A DNA stretch of 22,578 nt from a virus. Positions within the stretch are counted from its first letter, which is position 1; the number at the start of each line of letters is the position of its first letter. Under the pieces are notes generated by a model. The model saw only the letters and a list, made by a program, of their open reading frames with translations, searched no databases and had not been told where the DNA came from. A program made the position numbers and the translations under genes. The stretch covers positions 1 to 22,578 of the IMG/VR virus record IMGVR_UViG_3300001242_000097, one strand, 5' to 3'. This document shows, one piece after another, positions 19,280-22,578 of the stretch.

Positions 19280-20323
19280 TTAGAGAGTATCTAAGACGTT
19301 CGTGATTTTTGCCATCCATGGTTCAGCCTTGACTTCCATGGCGGTATACTCATTGACAAAGAAATCTCTCTTGTCAGCGGTTCTACCTAACTCTTCCATT
19401 CCAAGAGCCTGTAAATCAACCATTTTGATATAAGGCATAGATAGAATGAACACTGTTGAAGTTGTTGCACCACTTGGAGTACTTGTTGATCCATTATCCA
19501 AAGGATATGTGTTCCCAGGATTAATGAAGAAATCAGGTTGTACATTCAAGTTTCCAATGCTTGTTAAGATATTCTTTACTCTTTGTCCGTAGACAATATT
19601 ATCTCTAACTTCACCACTTACAACTGTAACTGAGGTTGTACTCTCATAGAGGTTACTGATTTTGTCAGCTACTCTGAATGATGTGAACATATCAGTTGCG
19701 AATCCACCCTGTTGACCAATTAAGTTACAAGCCTGGTCTATCAAAACCTTTGATATTGTTGCACCTGCAGCGTCTACTACGTTAGTAGTAATCAAAGAAT
19801 CTAAACCATTGTAAGCAGCTTCTCCTGTAGTTGGGTCTATATAGGTACTATCACCCCAGAAGTTCAACCACTCTTCAGCTTGAATTGCTCGTCTTGTAGT
19901 AGCCTCAATCTCCTCTGCGTATAGGTTTACTAATGCAGCACCTTGAGCTTGTGCCATTCCTGTTACTGTTCCGCTATAACCAACTGCTTTGTAGCTTGTG
20001 GTTCTAGTGTAGTATAGGCTGGACTTTGCTTGTGGCAATGCACCATCACCATATACTGCTTTTCTTGGGTCTGTACTCTCACCTGAAGCAAATAATGCCT
20101 TTCTTAGGTTGAATGTGAATGCACTACCCACACCCTGTCTTCTTGAGACCATATCTCTAAAAGGTGTATTTCTGTTTGCGATACTTAGCAAAACGCCATC
20201 CAAATCCTGTCTTGGTGTTATTGCGTTTGCTGTCCCTACGGTAGGACCATTGATATCAGATGTATCGATAGCTTTCTCAATTCTTTCGACATTCTCCGAC
20301 ACTAATTTTCTAATGTCTTTCAT
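19280..20323 (-). CDS. Major capsid protein (HK97 fold)
   Basis: The 347-residue product lies directly after the protease/scaffold gene, is rich in Ala, Thr and Gly, and shows the usual elements: a short N-terminal helix (RKLVSENVERIEKAID), the P-F-R-D-M-V-S-R-R-Q-G-V-G segment near residue 55, a spine helix region (YAEEIEATTRRAIQAEEWLNF), and the C-terminal P-domain strand FFVNEYTAMEVKAEPWMAKI. This resembles the SU10/DUF5309-like branch of capsid proteins. No long N-terminal delta domain is present, which fits an external scaffold supplied by the upstream gene. The leader lacks Shine-Dalgarno (AAAAACAAGAACA). A strong terminator follows. Confidence 0.85.
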   Translation of the reverse strand: MKDIRKLVSENVERIEKAIDTSDINGPTVGTANAITPRQDLDGVLLSIANRNTPFRDMVSRRQGVGSAFTFNLRKALFASGESTDPRKAVYGDGALPQAKSSLYYTRTTSYKAVGYSGTVTGMAQAQGAALVNLYAEEIEATTRRAIQAEEWLNFWGDSTYIDPTTGEAAYNGLDSLITTNVVDAAGATISKVLIDQACNLIGQQGGFATDMFTSFRVADKISNLYESTTSVTVVSGEVRDNIVYGQRVKNILTSIGNLNVQPDFFINPGNTYPLDNGSTSTPSGATTSTVFILSMPYIKMVDLQALGMEELGRTADKRDFFVNEYTAMEVKAEPWMAKITNVLDTL

Positions 20324-20341
20324 TGTTCTTGTTTTTAAATA

Positions 20342-20920
20342 TTATGCTAACTGTTCTGCCACGTCTGTTATAGTCTTAGGCTTGTCTTCGTTGTCGGTTG
20401 ATTTCTCAATAACTGGTAAACTTGCCCTTGTCTTTTTCTGAAGTGGTAGCCTTTCCAAATTCTCGACCTTATCCTGAAGTGATTTAATAATTACGTTGTT
20501 TTTTTGAATCATTTCTAAAGCTTCCTCAATTGGTGTTAGAGGCTTTGGCTGCGAAACAGGTTCATCGACCTTATCAGTCTTATTAACAACTAGCTTACTA
20601 ACCAAGTCAGTCAAATTCTCGACTTTCTGGTTTAACTGTTCAATTTTATCCTCTTGAGATTCAGATTTGTCTTCCTCAGCAGAATCGGTAGTTTCCACTT
20701 CCTCTTCTTGCTTAGATTCCTCTTCTTGAACTGCCTCTTGGGCTTCTTCTTGAGCATCATTCTTTTCCTCAGCTACTTCTTCGGATTTCTCCTCTTCTTT
20801 AGCTTCAGTGGCCTCTGATACTTCCACAACTTCATCAACCTCCTCAGATTTCTCTGGTTCGATTGATTTGGTTTCTTCTACAACAGGTTCTACCTGCTCT
20901 TCTTTTATAATCTCTGTCAT
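20342..20920 (-). CDS. Nested scaffold protein from an internal start
   Basis: Codon 189 of the protease gene is an ATG at 20920 preceded by AAAAAGGAGC at six-base spacing, a better ribosome binding site than that of most genes here. It is in frame with the protease, so it would give a 192-residue protein consisting only of the acidic, coiled-coil scaffold part. This is the arrangement of lambda C/Nu3, where the short form is the true scaffold. A chance Shine-Dalgarno in a Lys/Glu-rich stretch is the alternative, because AAG GAG codes Lys-Glu. Confidence 0.6.
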   Translation of the reverse strand: MTEIIKEEQVEPVVEETKSIEPEKSEEVDEVVEVSEATEAKEEEKSEEVAEEKNDAQEEAQEAVQEEESKQEEEVETTDSAEEDKSESQEDKIEQLNQKVENLTDLVSKLVVNKTDKVDEPVSQPKPLTPIEEALEMIQKNNVIIKSLQDKVENLERLPLQKKTRASLPVIEKSTDNEDKPKTITDVAEQLA

Positions 20921-21484
20921 TTCTTGCTCCTTTTTAATATTATCTTCTTGAGTCTTTTTATAACTCTTAGAAACTACTTCCAAAAATGATGGCTGGTAAG
21001 CAGGCCTTGTTGTTATGCTTATAGCCTCTGGTTGAATATCAATGTATTCAGTAATGAACTTCTGTAACATTTCACTGTAAACAGTCTTAGCCTTTTTAAG
21101 TAATCCTTCTACAGAAAACGCATACTTTTTACCTTGCCCTACCTTTTTGACGAGGTATGGTACTGCTGGATGTTCTTTGTCTAATCTAGCCTTAATAAAC
21201 AAACTATCGTCTTCTAATAGTCTAGCCTCAACAACTTCTCCAAGATTTGCCAATACTTCTCCCTTTTCGTGGTTATCAGTAAGTGGTAGAGGCAATCCAT
21301 CTACGAACTTCTGTAATGCACTTCTGCTAAACCTACAATCATCTAAGTCCTCGCTTGTTCCACTTGCTATACCTTGAACAAACCAGTCCCCTGATTCCTC
21401 ATAAGCCTTTTCAATTTGTACAAAGTATTTGAAATCTCCCATAAGAGATATTGTATCACTTCGTTTTTTGACTACTTTAGACAT
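20342..21484 (-). CDS. Prohead protease fused to acidic scaffold domain
   Basis: Residues 18-170 are a phage prohead serine protease of the XkdF/HK97 type. They include VQGIASGTSEDLDDCRFS, the likely catalytic His72 in LTDNHEKGE, the likely nucleophile Ser124 in YAFSVEG, and an acidic segment with the typical EAISITTRPAY at about 153-163. Residues 180-275 are extremely rich in Glu, and 280-350 form a coiled coil (SQEDKIEQLNQKVENLTDL). This is as expected for an internal scaffold that the protease later digests. The capsid protein lacks its own delta domain. The gene overlaps the preceding small gene by eight bases. An internal start at 20920 is listed separately. Confidence 0.85.
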   Translation of the reverse strand: MSKVVKKRSDTISLMGDFKYFVQIEKAYEESGDWFVQGIASGTSEDLDDCRFSRSALQKFVDGLPLPLTDNHEKGEVLANLGEVVEARLLEDDSLFIKARLDKEHPAVPYLVKKVGQGKKYAFSVEGLLKKAKTVYSEMLQKFITEYIDIQPEAISITTRPAYQPSFLEVVSKSYKKTQEDNIKKEQEMTEIIKEEQVEPVVEETKSIEPEKSEEVDEVVEVSEATEAKEEEKSEEVAEEKNDAQEEAQEAVQEEESKQEEEVETTDSAEEDKSESQEDKIEQLNQKVENLTDLVSKLVVNKTDKVDEPVSQPKPLTPIEEALEMIQKNNVIIKSLQDKVENLERLPLQKKTRASLPVIEKSTDNEDKPKTITDVAEQLA

Positions 21485-21719
21485 CTAAATCGTTGATTAA
21501 AAGTTTAATCTGCTCCGTCTCACTCATTCCTTCTTCTGCTTCCTTGATATCATCTTTGTACATACCTATCTCCTTATCTAATCCAAGTAGCATATCCTTT
21601 TTCTTCTGCTCTCTAATCAATTTCCTTACTGTTACCATGTTGCCATCAGCGTCTTCCACTTCTGCTAACATGAATAACTTAATAAACTTTCCCTTACTCT
21701 TTTCTACTTTGTACATCAT
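21477..21719 (-). CDS. Unknown 80-aa protein before the protease
   Basis: No family is recognised. The N-terminal part looks beta (KFIKLFMLAEVEDADGNMVT). The C-terminal part is helical and acidic (KEIGMYKDDIKEAEEGMSE). GGAA precedes the start with two adjacent ATG codons. It overlaps the protease start as ATGTCTAA. The position, upstream of head genes, suggests a small head or decoration factor, without direct support. Confidence 0.6.
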   Translation of the reverse strand: MMYKVEKSKGKFIKLFMLAEVEDADGNMVTVRKLIREQKKKDMLLGLDKEIGMYKDDIKEAEEGMSETEQIKLLINDLDV

Positions 21720-21766
21720 TGTTCCAATGTGTATAAATTTATATATAACTTATTATAGTATTTTGT

Positions 21767-22576
21767 TTAATTTGGACTCGCACACGGTGCTCGATACTTT
21801 TTACCAGCGATTGGTCCTTCAATATCTAAATAAAACTGGTAGAAGTTTGCGTCCTCATTGGTTGCGTCTTCATCTCTATCTGTGAACACTACTAGGTATC
21901 TTGTATCTGTTACATGAGCATAATTTTGATAACCATAGAACGTAAGAGTAGAGTCTACAATCGGCCTATCTATATGTGTATCCTTTCTATATCCAGTAGG
22001 TGTAGAAAATGCATCCTCTGCATAAGCCCAATAGATAAACAGTCCTTCATCATTTATATTGTATTTAGCCGTGGTGTAGTACGTCCTTCTATCTGCTCCC
22101 AAGACGATTAGTTTATCTCCGTGTAAGAATGTGGTCGGTGCAGGAGTAAAATAGGGTGCTCCTATGTTTGTCCTTGTCGGTGTACTCCATGTTGCACCAT
22201 AGTCATCACTCGTAATCTGGTAATAATTAGAGCCATAGGTGGTATAGTTTTGGTCTCTACATATACAGATTATCTTACCCCCTCCAATATACGAATAACT
22301 CGGCTCGCTTAAATTGTATTCGTGGCCAACGGTATAGTCCCCGACAATCACTTCATCTCCCCATGTAGCTCCGTCCGTGCTAAATTGTACAGACAGTCTA
22401 TAACTTGTAGCCTCGTCAAAGAAGCCTTTCATATACCCTTTTGTAGGAACAACTATTATATTTCCGTAAGCCACAGGGTCAGTAAGAGAGGAAACAACGT
22501 CCACTGGGTCGCTCCATGTGTCTCCATCATCATCACTGTAAAAGGTTACCCCTGTTTTTATGGCAGGAGCGGTATA
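21767..22576 (-). CDS. Asp-box (BNR/sialidase-like) protein, 3' part only
   Basis: The frame is open to the window edge, so only the last 269 residues are seen. The GTG at 22504 is internal: 24 more codons upstream include SDDDGDTWSDP. Three Asp-boxes (S-x-D-x-G-x-T-W type) are visible: SDDDGDTW, STDGATW and SDDYGATW. They mark a beta-propeller as in sialidases and other BNR-repeat proteins. Catalytic Arg, Tyr or Asp residues cannot be judged from this part. The end (FYQFYLDIEGPIAGKKYRAP) is beta-like. The position ahead of the head genes is odd for a tail fibre or receptor enzyme. A head decoration or fibre role is possible. Confidence 0.75.
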   Translation of the reverse strand, partial: YTAPAIKTGVTFYSDDDGDTWSDPVDVVSSLTDPVAYGNIIVVPTKGYMKGFFDEATSYRLSVQFSTDGATWGDEVIVGDYTVGHEYNLSEPSYSYIGGGKIICICRDQNYTTYGSNYYQITSDDYGATWSTPTRTNIGAPYFTPAPTTFLHGDKLIVLGADRRTYYTTAKYNINDEGLFIYWAYAEDAFSTPTGYRKDTHIDRPIVDSTLTFYGYQNYAHVTDTRYLVVFTDRDEDATNEDANFYQFYLDIEGPIAGKKYRAPCASPN

Positions 22577-22578
22577 AT

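Noticed and set aside
22502-22504. GTG at 22504 as start of the Asp-box protein
   Set aside because: The frame is open upstream to the edge and includes another Asp-box (SDDDGDTWSDP), so the gene is cut by the window and this codon is internal.

Overview
The window is a contiguous stretch of an AT-rich double-stranded DNA tailed bacteriophage (or prophage) genome with a long flexible, siphovirus-type tail. Every gene I accept lies on the minus strand, so the genome reads from position 22578 down to 1. Structural genes follow the classical HK97/siphovirus order. Terminase, portal, integrase, polymerase and repressor genes are not in this slice. The host cannot be named from the sequence. The lysis enzyme is an M23 peptidase. 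Some starts have good Shine-Dalgarno sequences, but many structural genes, including the major capsid and major tail proteins, have only A/T-rich leaders.

Right part (22578 to 19280, head): an Asp-box (BNR, sialidase-like) protein truncated by the window edge; a small unknown gene; a prohead protease with a long acidic coiled-coil tail that looks like a fused scaffold, with a nested in-frame start behind a strong ribosome binding site; the major capsid protein; and a strong intrinsic terminator. An independent unit follows (19230 to 17834): a structured leader, a possible 19-residue leader peptide and a GT4 glycosyltransferase with an unusual N-terminal extension.

Middle part (17780 to 9243, neck and tail): head-tail connector, head closure protein, HK97 gp10-like protein, tail terminator, major tail protein, tail assembly chaperones expressed through a -1 frameshift on A AAA AAA, tape measure protein, Dit, Gp37/Tal-like hub and two distal tail or fibre-like proteins. 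Most neighbours overlap by a few bases, which suggests translational coupling.

Lysis part (9243 to 6748): a 28-residue very basic peptide, two small one-helix membrane proteins, an M23 endolysin with a proline-rich linker and amphipathic tail, a 58-residue one-helix membrane protein, a two-helix holin candidate, and two overlapping unknown genes, the first a zinc-finger protein. A hairpin terminator closes the block.

Left part (6680 to 1, early or replication and accessory genes): short genes driven by a series of sigma70-like promoters, two of which are near-identical 63-bp boxes. The genes include a DnaD-like replication initiator, a Rad52-like annealing candidate, several zinc-ribbon proteins, a zinc-ribbon/HNH-like gene broken by one in-frame amber codon, a tRNA-like element, a pentapeptide-repeat protein, and small unknown genes flanked by a 101-bp exact direct repeat that reaches the left edge of the window.
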